Assembly: GCA_026415035.1 (NCBI GenBank)
Contig: JAOAHX010000004.1
Span: 54,215 to 118,214, forward strand
Direction of reading: 5' to 3'
From: Thermodesulfobacteriota bacterium
GTDB taxonomy: Bacteria > Desulfobacterota > BSN033 > UBA1163
Length of the DNA stretch: 64,000 nucleotides
Every line of letters starts with the position of its first letter. Positions within the stretch are counted from its first letter, which is position 1. The position numbers were made by a program, and so were the translations under genes. Below the pieces are notes generated by a model. The model was not told the origin of the DNA. It saw only the letters and a program-made list of their open reading frames with translations, and did not search any database. Shown in pieces: positions 24,818-32,003 of this stretch.

Positions 24818-25750
24818 TTAGAATCCTCTCTTCGAGCGCTCTCGCAAAATCTCATATTCCCGCCGGACCCGCTCCTGGATCTCCTCGATCATCTCCTCGG
24901 TCAGGTGTCGAAACCTCCCCTGGAGCTTAAAGTACTCTTTCACCGGTTTTAACTGGGGGAAATCGAGGCTCAGCCGATACCGCCCGTGCTCCACTTCGTA
25001 AAGGGGGAAGACGCCGGTCTCTACGGCGAGCCTTCCCAGTTTGATCGAGAGCTCCGGCGCCGACCTCCAGCCCGTTGGGCAGACCGAGAGGATGTGGATA
25101 TAAGCCGCCCCTTGGATATCCGCTGCCTTCCGGACCTTCTGCACGAGGTCGATGGGATAGCTCGGACAGGCCGTGGCCACATAGGGAATATTATGGGCTG
25201 CGGCGATGGCCGCCATGTTCTTTTTCCAGGTGACCTGCCCACCTTTCAACTTTCCCGCAGGTGAGGTGGTCGTCGAGGCGCCAAAGGGCGTGGAGGAGGA
25301 GCGCTGGATGCCGGTGTTCATGTAGGCTTCGTTGTCGGTGCAGACATAGATGAAGTCATGGCCTCGCTCGAGGGCCCCGGAGAGCGCCTGAAGGCCGATA
25401 TCGGCCGTTCCACCGTCCCCGGCCATTGCCACCGTGACGATCTTCTTTTTGGGAATCCTTCCCTTTCGCATCAAGACCTTCAGGCCCACCTCGATGCCGG
25501 AAGCCACCGCTGCGGTGTTTTCAAAGGCACAGTGAAACCATGGCACCCGCCAGGAGGTGTAGGGAAGGGGCGAGGAGACGATCTCCATACACCCCGTGGC
25601 CGCGGCGATGATGATATTTCGACCCAGGGCCTTACAGACCAACCTGACCGCCAGGGCCTCGGCGCATCCCTGACAGGAACGGTGGCCTGGGGCGAAATAC
25701 TCCTTCTGGGTCAACGTTCTTACGGCAAAGACATTCAGGTTTCCAGTCAT
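24818..25750 (-). CDS. porB: 2-oxoacid:ferredoxin oxidoreductase, beta (TPP-binding) subunit
   Basis: 310-residue beta subunit. The thiamine diphosphate/Mg motif is AGDGGTADIGLQALSGALERG with the N-side of the motif at VCTDNEAYMNTGIQRS; GHRSCQGC and TGCMEI are the cysteine segments typical of PorB. Together with the alpha, gamma and delta subunits it would decarboxylate a 2-oxoacid (or carboxylate acyl-CoA) with ferredoxin-level electrons. The start overlaps the porA stop by 4 nt. Pyruvate versus branched or aromatic 2-oxoacid cannot be settled from sequence alone. Confidence 0.92.
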   Translation of the reverse strand: MTGNLNVFAVRTLTQKEYFAPGHRSCQGCAEALAVRLVCKALGRNIIIAAATGCMEIVSSPLPYTSWRVPWFHCAFENTAAVASGIEVGLKVLMRKGRIPKKKIVTVAMAGDGGTADIGLQALSGALERGHDFIYVCTDNEAYMNTGIQRSSSTPFGASTTTSPAGKLKGGQVTWKKNMAAIAAAHNIPYVATACPSYPIDLVQKVRKAADIQGAAYIHILSVCPTGWRSAPELSIKLGRLAVETGVFPLYEVEHGRYRLSLDFPQLKPVKEYFKLQGRFRHLTEEMIEEIQERVRREYEILRERSKRGF

Positions 25751-26922
25751 TCTCTCACCCCGTAAAGTTCGTAACCGTCCTTCCGGCCTTCCTCGATCTC
25801 GATCTCGGCTTTGTCCACCATTTTGATGAAGTCGAAAGGAGCCACATCCCTCCCTGAAATTCCGGCCACGAAACTGTAGACGTTAGGTCGGACCGGCTCG
25901 CCATAGATGGCCGCCTTCACCTCCGAGGCCACCGGGCCGCCCGGTCCGCCAACGGAGACGCACCGATCGATGACCACCAAATTCTTGGCGTGGAGGGTGG
26001 CCTGTTTTAACGCCTCAAAAGGGAAGGGCCGCCACAAGCGGATCTTGACCAGCCCGACCGACCGTCCCTCTTGGCGCATCTGATCCACCGCCACCGAAGC
26101 GGTCTCCCCGATGCTCCCCATGGTGACGAGCAGGGTCTCGGCGTCCTCCGCCTTATAGGCCTCCACGGGATTGTAATATCGGCCGGTCATATCGCCGAAT
26201 TCCTTCCAGACCTCGAGGATCTTCGGATAGGCGGCCCGCAAGGCCACCTCCTGGGCTTTCTTCGTCTCGGCAAAGATCGCCGGAAGGGCGAAGGCGCCCA
26301 TGGTGATCGGTCGATCGGGATGGAGCGGATAGAGAGGTCGGTAGGGAGGGAGGAACCGATCGATCTTCTCCTGCTCGATCAGCTCGATCGGCTCGATCAC
26401 GTGGCTCAAGATGAAACCGTCCATATTGATGATGGTCGGGAACAGGACGCTGCGGTCCTCGCCGACCCGATAGGCGATGAAGACGTGGTCGTAGACCTCC
26501 TGCCCGTTCTCGGCAAAAAACTGGATCCACCCGCAATCCCGAATCATCATCGTGTCGCTATGGTCGTTCCAAATGCTGAGGGGAGAGGATAGGGTCCGGT
26601 TCGAGATGATCATGAGGATGGGAAGTCTCAAACCCGAGGCAATATAGGTCATCTCCGCCATCAAGGCTAACCCCTGGGCGCTGGTACAGGTGAAGGAGCG
26701 CGCCCCGACGGCCTCGCTTCCGATGCAGATGCTCATGGCCGAATGCTCCGATTCGACGCAGAAGAATTCCGCATCCAGCTCCCCGTTGGCCACCAGCTCC
26801 GAGAGACGCTCCACGATATGGGTCTGCGGTGTGATCGGGTAAGCCGAAATCACATCCACATTGGCCTGCCTGACGGCCTCGGCCGCGGCTACCGAAACCT
26901 CCATTCCAACCCGTCTTCCCAT
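25747..26922 (-). CDS. porA: 2-oxoacid:ferredoxin oxidoreductase, alpha subunit
   Basis: 391-residue alpha subunit with the N-terminal pyrimidine-binding domain (GMEVSVAAAEAVRQANVDVI, YPITPQTHIVERLSELV) and the signature ESEHSAMSICIGSEAVGARSFTCTSAQGL. The C-terminal transketolase-like domain has RLWRPFPFEAL and GGPGGPVASEVKAAIYG. ATG at 26922 starts 2 nt after the stop of the ferredoxin-type subunit; a longer open frame upstream only mirrors that gene. Four-subunit arrangement gamma-delta-alpha-beta as in archaeal and many anaerobic bacterial POR/VOR enzymes. Confidence 0.93.
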   Translation of the reverse strand: MGRRVGMEVSVAAAEAVRQANVDVISAYPITPQTHIVERLSELVANGELDAEFFCVESEHSAMSICIGSEAVGARSFTCTSAQGLALMAEMTYIASGLRLPILMIISNRTLSSPLSIWNDHSDTMMIRDCGWIQFFAENGQEVYDHVFIAYRVGEDRSVLFPTIINMDGFILSHVIEPIELIEQEKIDRFLPPYRPLYPLHPDRPITMGAFALPAIFAETKKAQEVALRAAYPKILEVWKEFGDMTGRYYNPVEAYKAEDAETLLVTMGSIGETASVAVDQMRQEGRSVGLVKIRLWRPFPFEALKQATLHAKNLVVIDRCVSVGGPGGPVASEVKAAIYGEPVRPNVYSFVAGISGRDVAPFDFIKMVDKAEIEIEEGRKDGYELYGVRE

Positions 26923-26924
26923 AA

Positions 26925-27218
26925 TCACTCCTCCTCCACCACCATGGTGATCGCACCGGTGGGACACTCCTTCGAACAGATCCCACAACCTTTGCAGTAA
27001 TAGAGGTCGGCGATGAAGTACCCCTCTTGGTCGAGGTTGTAGGCCATATCCGGGCAGAAGATGTAGCAGAGTCCGCAGTGGACGCACAGCTCCTTGTTGA
27101 GGATCGGCCGGAAACTCCTCCAGTCCCCTGTCCGATAGACACTGGCATTGCCCGGCTCCAGAATCACATTGCCCACAGGGATTTCTTTCCATGTCCATTC
27201 ATATTCGGGTTTGGTCAT
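26925..27218 (-). CDS. porD: 2-oxoacid:ferredoxin oxidoreductase, delta (2x[4Fe-4S]) subunit
   Basis: 97-residue ferredoxin-type subunit with two CX2CX2CX3CP motifs, CVHCGLCYIFCPDM and CKGCGICSKECPTGA. An N-terminal segment (WTWKEIPVGNVILEPGNASVYRTGDWRSFRP) is typical for PorD/VorD. ATG at 27218 has an AGAGGTG site; a TTG at 27254 is possible but weaker. It transfers electrons from the TPP site outwards, here perhaps towards the NuoEF-like subunits of the same operon. Confidence 0.92.
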   Translation of the reverse strand: MTKPEYEWTWKEIPVGNVILEPGNASVYRTGDWRSFRPILNKELCVHCGLCYIFCPDMAYNLDQEGYFIADLYYCKGCGICSKECPTGAITMVVEEE

Positions 27219-27270
27219 CTCTTTCACCTCTTGTTTCGTCCCCTTCGGATGCAACGGGAAGGAATAAGGA

Positions 27271-27816
27271 TCAAACGACCACGGTCTCCTGATAGGCCCG
27301 TTCGAAGGCGGCGATGTTCTTTTCAGCGATTCGACCGAATCGTTCTTTAAAGGGCGGGACGAACGATTCTTTCTTCACCAGTCCGGTGGCTTTCACCACC
27401 GAGCCTAACATGGTCGTGTTGGTGATGGGAAGCCCGAGGATCTCGAGGGCGATCTTCGAGGCGTTGACCACCCCGATCCGGTTCCCCACCTTCAGGAACT
27501 CCTTGACTTTCTCCGGAGGTTCTTTGCTTGTGGTGACGATGAGGCCATCCGCCTTCAGCCCTGCTGCCACATTGACGATCTTTAAAAGAGAGGCATCGAG
27601 GACGACGACGATGTCGGGGGTGTAGATATTGGCCCGGACCCGGATGGGTTCATCGCTGATTCGGCAGAAAGCCACCACAGGCGCTCCCCTTCGCTCCGGC
27701 CCGAAACTGGGAAAGGCCTGTGCATACTTTCCTTCATGAATCGCGGCCAGGGCCAAGAGTTCCGCAGAGGTAACCGCTCCCTGACCTCCCCTTCCGTGAA
27801 AACGAATCTCGATCAT
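27271..27816 (-). CDS. porG: 2-oxoacid:ferredoxin oxidoreductase, gamma subunit
   Basis: 181-residue gamma subunit with the conserved opening [20 protein letters not shown] and the following [20 protein letters not shown], then an Rossmann-like core ending in the basic helix [16 protein letters not shown]. It completes the four-subunit oxidoreductase and is the first gene of the seven-gene operon. A promoter with a 12-bp palindrome lies about 80-115 bp upstream. Confidence 0.92.
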
Positions 27817-27896
27817 CTAAGGCTCCTCAAAAAGTAATTTAAAACGGCAATGAACCTTTCCTCTGGCCTTCAAGATTTGAAGGGTAAATTTGATGC

Positions 27897-27929
27897 GTTA
27901 ACGTTAACACTTCAAGTTTATCATGTCAA
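27897..27929 (-). promoter_or_regulatory. promoter with 12-bp palindrome upstream of the POR-Hnd operon
   Basis: Minus-strand -35 TTGACA (27929-27924), 17-nt spacer, weak -10 TAACGT (27906-27901). The perfect palindrome GTTAACGTTAAC (27897-27908) covers the -10, which suggests an operator. The -10 is poor, so the palindrome is the firmer observation. Confidence 0.5.
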
Positions 27930-27990
27930 GGGATGGTCCGAGGGTTTGATTTAACTGTTTGAAATAAAATGATTTTTTTGTTTTCACCCG

Positions 27991-28590
27991 TTAGACCTCC
28001 CTTCTTCCTTCCAGAGCCTTCGATAGGGTCATTCCATCCGAATATTCAATCTCCCCTCCCATTGGGACACCATAGGCGATCCTTGTGACCCTGATTCCCA
28101 AGGGTCGAAGCAGATCGGAAAGGTAGAGTGCCGTGGCACTCCCCTCCACGGTGGGATTGGTGGCGAGGATGACCTCGGAAACCTTTTCGCGGTTCAATCG
28201 CACCATCAGCTCCTTGATCTTCAATGCCTCCGGCCCGATCCCGTCCAGCGGAGAGAGGGCACCGTGGAGGACATGATATCTTCCATGAAAGGCGCCGGTG
28301 TTTTCGATGGCGATGAGGTCATTGGGGTTTTCGACGACGCAAAGGATCTCGGTGTTCCGCTTGGGATCCTGGCAGATCCAACAGGGGTCCTCATCCGTCA
28401 GATTGAAGCAGATCGAGCAGAGGCGGATCTTCTCTTTGACTTCTATGATCGCCTTTGCCAAGGCCTGGGCCTCCGAAGGGCTTGATCTCAAAATATGGTA
28501 AGCCAGCCGCGAGGCGGTCTTCTTTCCGATTCCGGGTAACTTGGAGAGGGCCTCGATCAGCTGGTCGATGGGCTTGGCATGGACCGGCAT
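27991..28590 (-). CDS. recR: recombination mediator RecR
   Basis: 199-residue RecR, which with RecO loads RecA at gaps. A helix-hairpin-helix segment (LSKLPGIGKKTASRLAYHIL), a four-cysteine zinc finger (CSICFNLTDEDPCWIC), a Toprim domain (CVVENPNDLIAIENTG) and the C-terminal Walker-B-like YGVPMGGEIEYSD are present in standard order. Third gene of dnaX-ebfC-recR, a widely conserved arrangement. Confidence 0.97.
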   Translation of the reverse strand: MPVHAKPIDQLIEALSKLPGIGKKTASRLAYHILRSSPSEAQALAKAIIEVKEKIRLCSICFNLTDEDPCWICQDPKRNTEILCVVENPNDLIAIENTGAFHGRYHVLHGALSPLDGIGPEALKIKELMVRLNREKVSEVILATNPTVEGSATALYLSDLLRPLGIRVTRIAYGVPMGGEIEYSDGMTLSKALEGRREV

Positions 28591-28622
28591 CGTGGATCCT
28601 TTCGGTGCGAAATGGACAAGGG

Positions 28623-28937
28623 TCAGAAGAGTCCGGGAATGGTTAATCCCCCTGTGATCTTCTTCATCTCCTCGGTCATCATCTCCTGGGATTTTCGGAT
28701 GGCCTCGTTGACGGCGGCAAGCACCAGATCCTGAAGCATTTCCACATCCTCTTTGTTGACGACCTCGGGATCGATCCGGAGGGAGAGGACTTCCTGGCGG
28801 CCGTTCATCACGATCCGGACCATTCCTCCGCCGGAGCTGGCCTCCACCGTCTTCCCCGCCATCTCCTCCTGAAGCTGGGTGATCTTGGTGTGAATCTGCT
28901 GGGCCTGTTTCAAGAGATTTCCAAACCCTTTTGACAT
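28623..28937 (-). CDS. ebfC: nucleoid-associated protein EbfC/YbaB
   Basis: 104-residue YbaB/EbfC-family DNA-binding protein: N-terminal helix (NLLKQAQQIHTKITQLQEEM), beta hairpin (VEASSGGGMVRIVMNGRQEVLSLRID) and long C-terminal helix (LQDLVLAAVNEAIRKSQEMM). It forms tweezer-like dimers on DNA. It lies between dnaX (17-nt gap) and recR (32-nt gap), the normal position. Confidence 0.96.
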   Translation of the reverse strand: MSKGFGNLLKQAQQIHTKITQLQEEMAGKTVEASSGGGMVRIVMNGRQEVLSLRIDPEVVNKEDVEMLQDLVLAAVNEAIRKSQEMMTEEMKKITGGLTIPGLF

Positions 28938-28954
28938 GGGTCCCTCCTTGAGGA

Positions 28955-30703
28955 TCAGCTCTTTACGATCTTGCCGCCGAAGATTCGAAGGGCATCCTGG
29001 ATCAAGGGGTCTTCCTCCAACCTTCCCCGGCTCTTCACCCCTTTTCCTGCGCCCCCTCTTCCGCCTTGGGCCAGGTCCGCCGAAGGTTTCGACCCCCTCT
29101 CCATCCCAGTCAGGATCACCTTCGTCTTCTTCTTGAAGTATTCCCGACAGATCGATTCCAGCTGGTTAAAATAGCTCTTCTCCGACAGGCGGTCGTGGTG
29201 AAACGATCCTTTCTCAAATCCGATCTCCACCAGCTCATCGGACAGGCGGAGGGGGGTCCCAAAGATCAGATAAGAACCTAAGATGAGATTTTTGGCCCTT
29301 GCAAAATCGACCAGGCCTCTCCATAGATCTTCCGAAGGTTCTAAAGATTCCTCCTGACTTCTGTGTTCCCGGTATACCTCAAGGTCCTCTGGCCTCCGGG
29401 GAGGAGAGTCTCCTCCCATGACCGTTTCGGAGCTGACCTCATCCTCCCCTTCTGGGTCCCCCTTCGAAGCCGTGTCGGCAGAGGCCTTGCGCAACTCGGC
29501 CCTGTTTTGACTCGGGGGGGGAGATGGCGAGGCGGTTACACCCGAAGGCTCAAAAGGGCCAGACCTCTCCAAGGCGTCCAACCTCTTCAAGATCTCGTCA
29601 ATGGGAAGGATGGGCCGATGGGTAGCCATCCGGATCAAAGTGATCTCCAGGAGGGCCCGGGGAAAGGTCGACTGGGCGATCTCCGTTTCCCCTTTCAGGA
29701 GGAGGTTGAAGAGGTGATTGAGGTGTTCGAAATGGAATCGCTTGGCCTGCCCCTTTAAGATCTCCAGCTCCTCGGGAGGCAATGGGATCAAACGGCCGCA
29801 ATCTTCGCTCACCTTGATCAGGAGGAGGTTCCGAAGGGTCTGAAGGAGCTCCTGGCAGAATCGTTGAATGTCGTAGCCATACTGGTAGATCTCCTCCACA
29901 ATCTCCACGCATCTCCGTGGATCGTTATTGGCGAAGGCCTCGATCGTATCGGCGAGGAGCTTTCGGTCGATCAACCCGAGGACTTCGGCGACGTCTTCAT
30001 CGCGGATCCGGCTGCCCCCGTAGGAGATCACCTGATCGAGGAGGCTCTGGGCATCCCGCATACTGCCGTCCGATTCTCGGACGAGCATGAAAAGGGCCTT
30101 GGGGCTGATCTCAATCCCTTCGGCCTCCGCGATCCGTCTCAGGTTTTCCATCATCTCTTTAAAGGGGATCCTTTTGAAATCGTACCGCTGGCATCGGGAA
30201 AGGATCGTGGCGGGGATCTTGTGAGGCTCGGTGGTCGCAAAGATAAAGACGATGTGCCCCGGAGGTTCTTCGAGGGTCTTCAGGAGGGCATTGAAGGCCT
30301 CCCGGGTCAGCATGTGGACTTCGTCGATGATGTAGATTTTATAACGGCCCCTTGCGGGCGTATAACGAACATTCTCCCTCAACTCCCGGATCTCCTCGAT
30401 CCCCCGATTCGATGCGCCATCGATCTCGATCACATCCATCGAGATCCCTTCCGTAATCTCCCTGCATTGGGAACAGGTGTTGCAGGGGTTGATCAGACGG
30501 GGCCCCTTTTCGCAATTCAGGGCCTTGGCTAAGATCCGAGCCGTGGAGGTCTTTCCCACCCCCCGGGGGCCTGTGAACAAGAAGGCGTGGGAGACCCGAT
30601 CCTGGGCAAGGGCATTCTGAAGGGTCCTGGTGATCGACCTCTGCCCGATCACCTCTTCGAAGACCTGGGGCCTCCACTGTCTGGCCAGTACAAGGTAGGA
30701 CAT
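28955..30703 (-). CDS. dnaX: DNA polymerase III subunits gamma/tau
   Basis: 582-residue clamp-loader ATPase. Walker A is GPRGVGKTST near residue 45, the zinc-binding cysteines are in CEKGPRLINPCNTCSQC, Walker B is IYIIDEVHML, the sensor-1 segment is FIFATTEPHKIP, and SRC (LSRCQRYDF) is the arginine finger. The C-terminal third is low in similarity, with a Pro/Ser-rich linker (~390-450), and is long enough for tau-type polymerase contacts. It is preceded by the SRP RNA gene in the same orientation. Confidence 0.96.
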   Translation of the reverse strand: MSYLVLARQWRPQVFEEVIGQRSITRTLQNALAQDRVSHAFLFTGPRGVGKTSTARILAKALNCEKGPRLINPCNTCSQCREITEGISMDVIEIDGASNRGIEEIRELRENVRYTPARGRYKIYIIDEVHMLTREAFNALLKTLEEPPGHIVFIFATTEPHKIPATILSRCQRYDFKRIPFKEMMENLRRIAEAEGIEISPKALFMLVRESDGSMRDAQSLLDQVISYGGSRIRDEDVAEVLGLIDRKLLADTIEAFANNDPRRCVEIVEEIYQYGYDIQRFCQELLQTLRNLLLIKVSEDCGRLIPLPPEELEILKGQAKRFHFEHLNHLFNLLLKGETEIAQSTFPRALLEITLIRMATHRPILPIDEILKRLDALERSGPFEPSGVTASPSPPPSQNRAELRKASADTASKGDPEGEDEVSSETVMGGDSPPRRPEDLEVYREHRSQEESLEPSEDLWRGLVDFARAKNLILGSYLIFGTPLRLSDELVEIGFEKGSFHHDRLSEKSYFNQLESICREYFKKKTKVILTGMERGSKPSADLAQGGRGGAGKGVKSRGRLEEDPLIQDALRIFGGKIVKS

Positions 30704-30792
30704 GGGTGTTCTATCAGGGGGACGGAGAGATTTAGGTCGCGTTTAGGTCCGGCTCGTTTCGACGATCCCCTTCCCGGTTATGATCGATGAAA

Positions 30793-30894
30793 GGTAGCCA
30801 GGCTCCCCTGCGGCACACAAGGGGGATTACTACCGTTGCTTCCTTCCGGACCTGGCGGGGTTTGTAATCTCTTGTTGCGCAGGACCCGGCTACC
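30793..30894 (-). ncRNA. ffs: signal recognition particle RNA (4.5S type)
   Basis: About 102 nt, with closing arms GGTAGCC and GGCTACC. The conserved apical SRP54-binding region GGTCCGGAAGGAAGCAACGG appears in the middle on the minus strand. The short hairpin form without an Alu domain is usual for Gram-negatives. It lies immediately upstream of dnaX, the position also seen in many other phyla. Ends are estimated from pairing. Confidence 0.93.
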
Positions 30895-30915
30895 ATCCTT
30901 GATTCGTTGATTCGT

Positions 30916-30986
30916 TCCGCCTCCCCCGCCTGAAGCGGGGTCGCCGAACCCATTCCCCTAACCGGGGAAGGGTTCTCATCCCTAAA
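30916..30986 (-). repeat. 71-bp structured repeat, copy A
   Basis: It is identical to 35893-35963 except at two positions. On the minus strand it can fold into GAACCC-TTCCCC / GGGGAA-GGGTTC with loop GGTTA, followed by a second hairpin CCCCGC/GCGGGG. It lies 27 bp beyond the 3' end of tRNA-Ser(GCT) and just before ffs. No coding sense is recognised. Confidence 0.85.
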
Positions 30987-31013
30987 ACCACCCAACCCTC
31001 AATAAAAAATAAG

Positions 31014-31107
31014 TGGCGGAGAGAGAGGGATTCGAACCCTCGATCCCGTTTTTAGCAGGATACTCGCTTAGCAGGCGAGCCCCTTCGGCCTCTCGGGCAT
31101 CTCTCCG
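31014..31107 (-). tRNA. tRNA-Ser (anticodon GCT)
   Basis: 94 nt including encoded CCA. Acceptor CGGAGAG pairs with CTCTCCG, the anticodon loop is CTGCTAA in stem CTCGC/GCGAG, the variable arm is long (class II), and the T-arm contains GGTTCGAATCC. It reads AGC/AGU codons. Confidence 0.96.
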
Positions 31108-31157
31108 CGACCATCCCCTTTAGCCCATTCTCCAATTTAAAATAGAAAAAGCAATTT

Positions 31158-31246
31158 TGGCGGAGAGGGTGGGATTCGAACCCACGTCTCCTTTCGGGAG
31201 AACCGCTTTTCGAGAGCGGCGCCTTAAACCCCTCGGCAACCTCTCC
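31158..31246 (-). tRNA. tRNA-Ser (anticodon CGA)
   Basis: 89 nt including CCA. Acceptor GGAGAGG pairs with CCTCTCC, the anticodon loop is CTCGAAA in stem CCGCT/AGCGG, and a long variable arm is present. It reads UCG. It is 15 nt downstream of tadA. Confidence 0.96.
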
Positions 31247-31261
31247 CCTAAACAAAATCGA

Positions 31262-31768
31262 TCAATCTTGGAAAGACCCGTCCGGTTCCTCTGACTTAAA
31301 ACGGTCCGGTTGTTCCCTTCTTTCCCTGAAGAAGTTCCTTAATACCTCCGCACATTCCTTTTCAAGAACCCCTGCCGTCACCTCTATCCTATGATTAAGA
31401 CTCCCATTCTGCAACAGTTTGAACCTTGAGACCACGGCCCCGGATTTGGGCTCGTAGGCGCCAAAGACGAGCCTCGAGATCCGGCTGTGGACCATGGCCG
31501 AGGCACACATCGGGCAGGGTTCGACGGTGACGTAAACAACCGCCCCATTCAATCGATAATTTTTCAGGGCCTCCCCTGCCCTCCTCAAAATCAGGATCTC
31601 CGCATGGGCGGTGGGGTCGCTCAGCTCCACACACCGGTTGTGATCCTTTGCAATGACCTTCCCCTCTAATATTAAAACGGCCCCGACTGGAACCTCTTCG
31701 GCCAAGGTCGCCCTTTTGGCCTCCTCGAGAGCCAGTTTCATATAAAATTCATCAAAATCACTAACCAT
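31262..31768 (-). CDS. tadA: tRNA-specific adenosine deaminase
   Basis: 168-residue zinc deaminase that converts the wobble adenosine of tRNA-Arg(ACG) to inosine. The catalytic motif HAE (DPTAHAEILILRR, with the proton-shuttle glutamate) and the zinc cysteines PCPMCASAM are present, with the family segment RLVFGAYEPKSGAVVS. A tRNA-Arg(ACG) gene, its substrate, lies 3.6 kb away. In the ancestral order the two would be close neighbours; the GHKL module now separates them. Confidence 0.96.
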   Translation of the reverse strand: MVSDFDEFYMKLALEEAKRATLAEEVPVGAVLILEGKVIAKDHNRCVELSDPTAHAEILILRRAGEALKNYRLNGAVVYVTVEPCPMCASAMVHSRISRLVFGAYEPKSGAVVSRFKLLQNGSLNHRIEVTAGVLEKECAEVLRNFFRERREQPDRFKSEEPDGSFQD

Positions 31769-31937
31769 TTCTAAATGTTTGGTGCCCTTCCAACGATCTC
31801 TAATTCATAACACAAATCGATACCATTTTACCACCTGGCTTCCTTATTATATAACCCCACCTCTGAACGAAGGGCACCTCCGTTTCTGAGAAAAAGTGGA
31901 ACTGCCAAAAAGACATAGCTTCCATGATTGAATCCGG

Positions 31938-31966
31938 TTCACAATCTCTCGGACATAAGCTATAAT
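31938..31966 (+). promoter_or_regulatory. strong sigma70-type promoter of the GHKL module
   Basis: -35 TTCACA (31938-31943), exactly 17-nt spacer, consensus -10 TATAAT (31961-31966). The expected start at about 31973 leaves a leader of ~30 nt to the ATG at 32004. The remaining gap back to tadA (31769-31937) is AT-richer than its surroundings and shows nothing else recognised. Confidence 0.78.
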
Positions 31967-32003
31967 AGGATGATCCCAGACCAAGAGTCATCTCGACCCC
32001 CCT

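Noticed and set aside
26923..27198. Long N-terminal extension of the POR alpha subunit.
   Set aside because: The extended part is out of frame with, and antiparallel in meaning to, the ferredoxin-type subunit on the same DNA; family homology begins only at the ATG at 26922.
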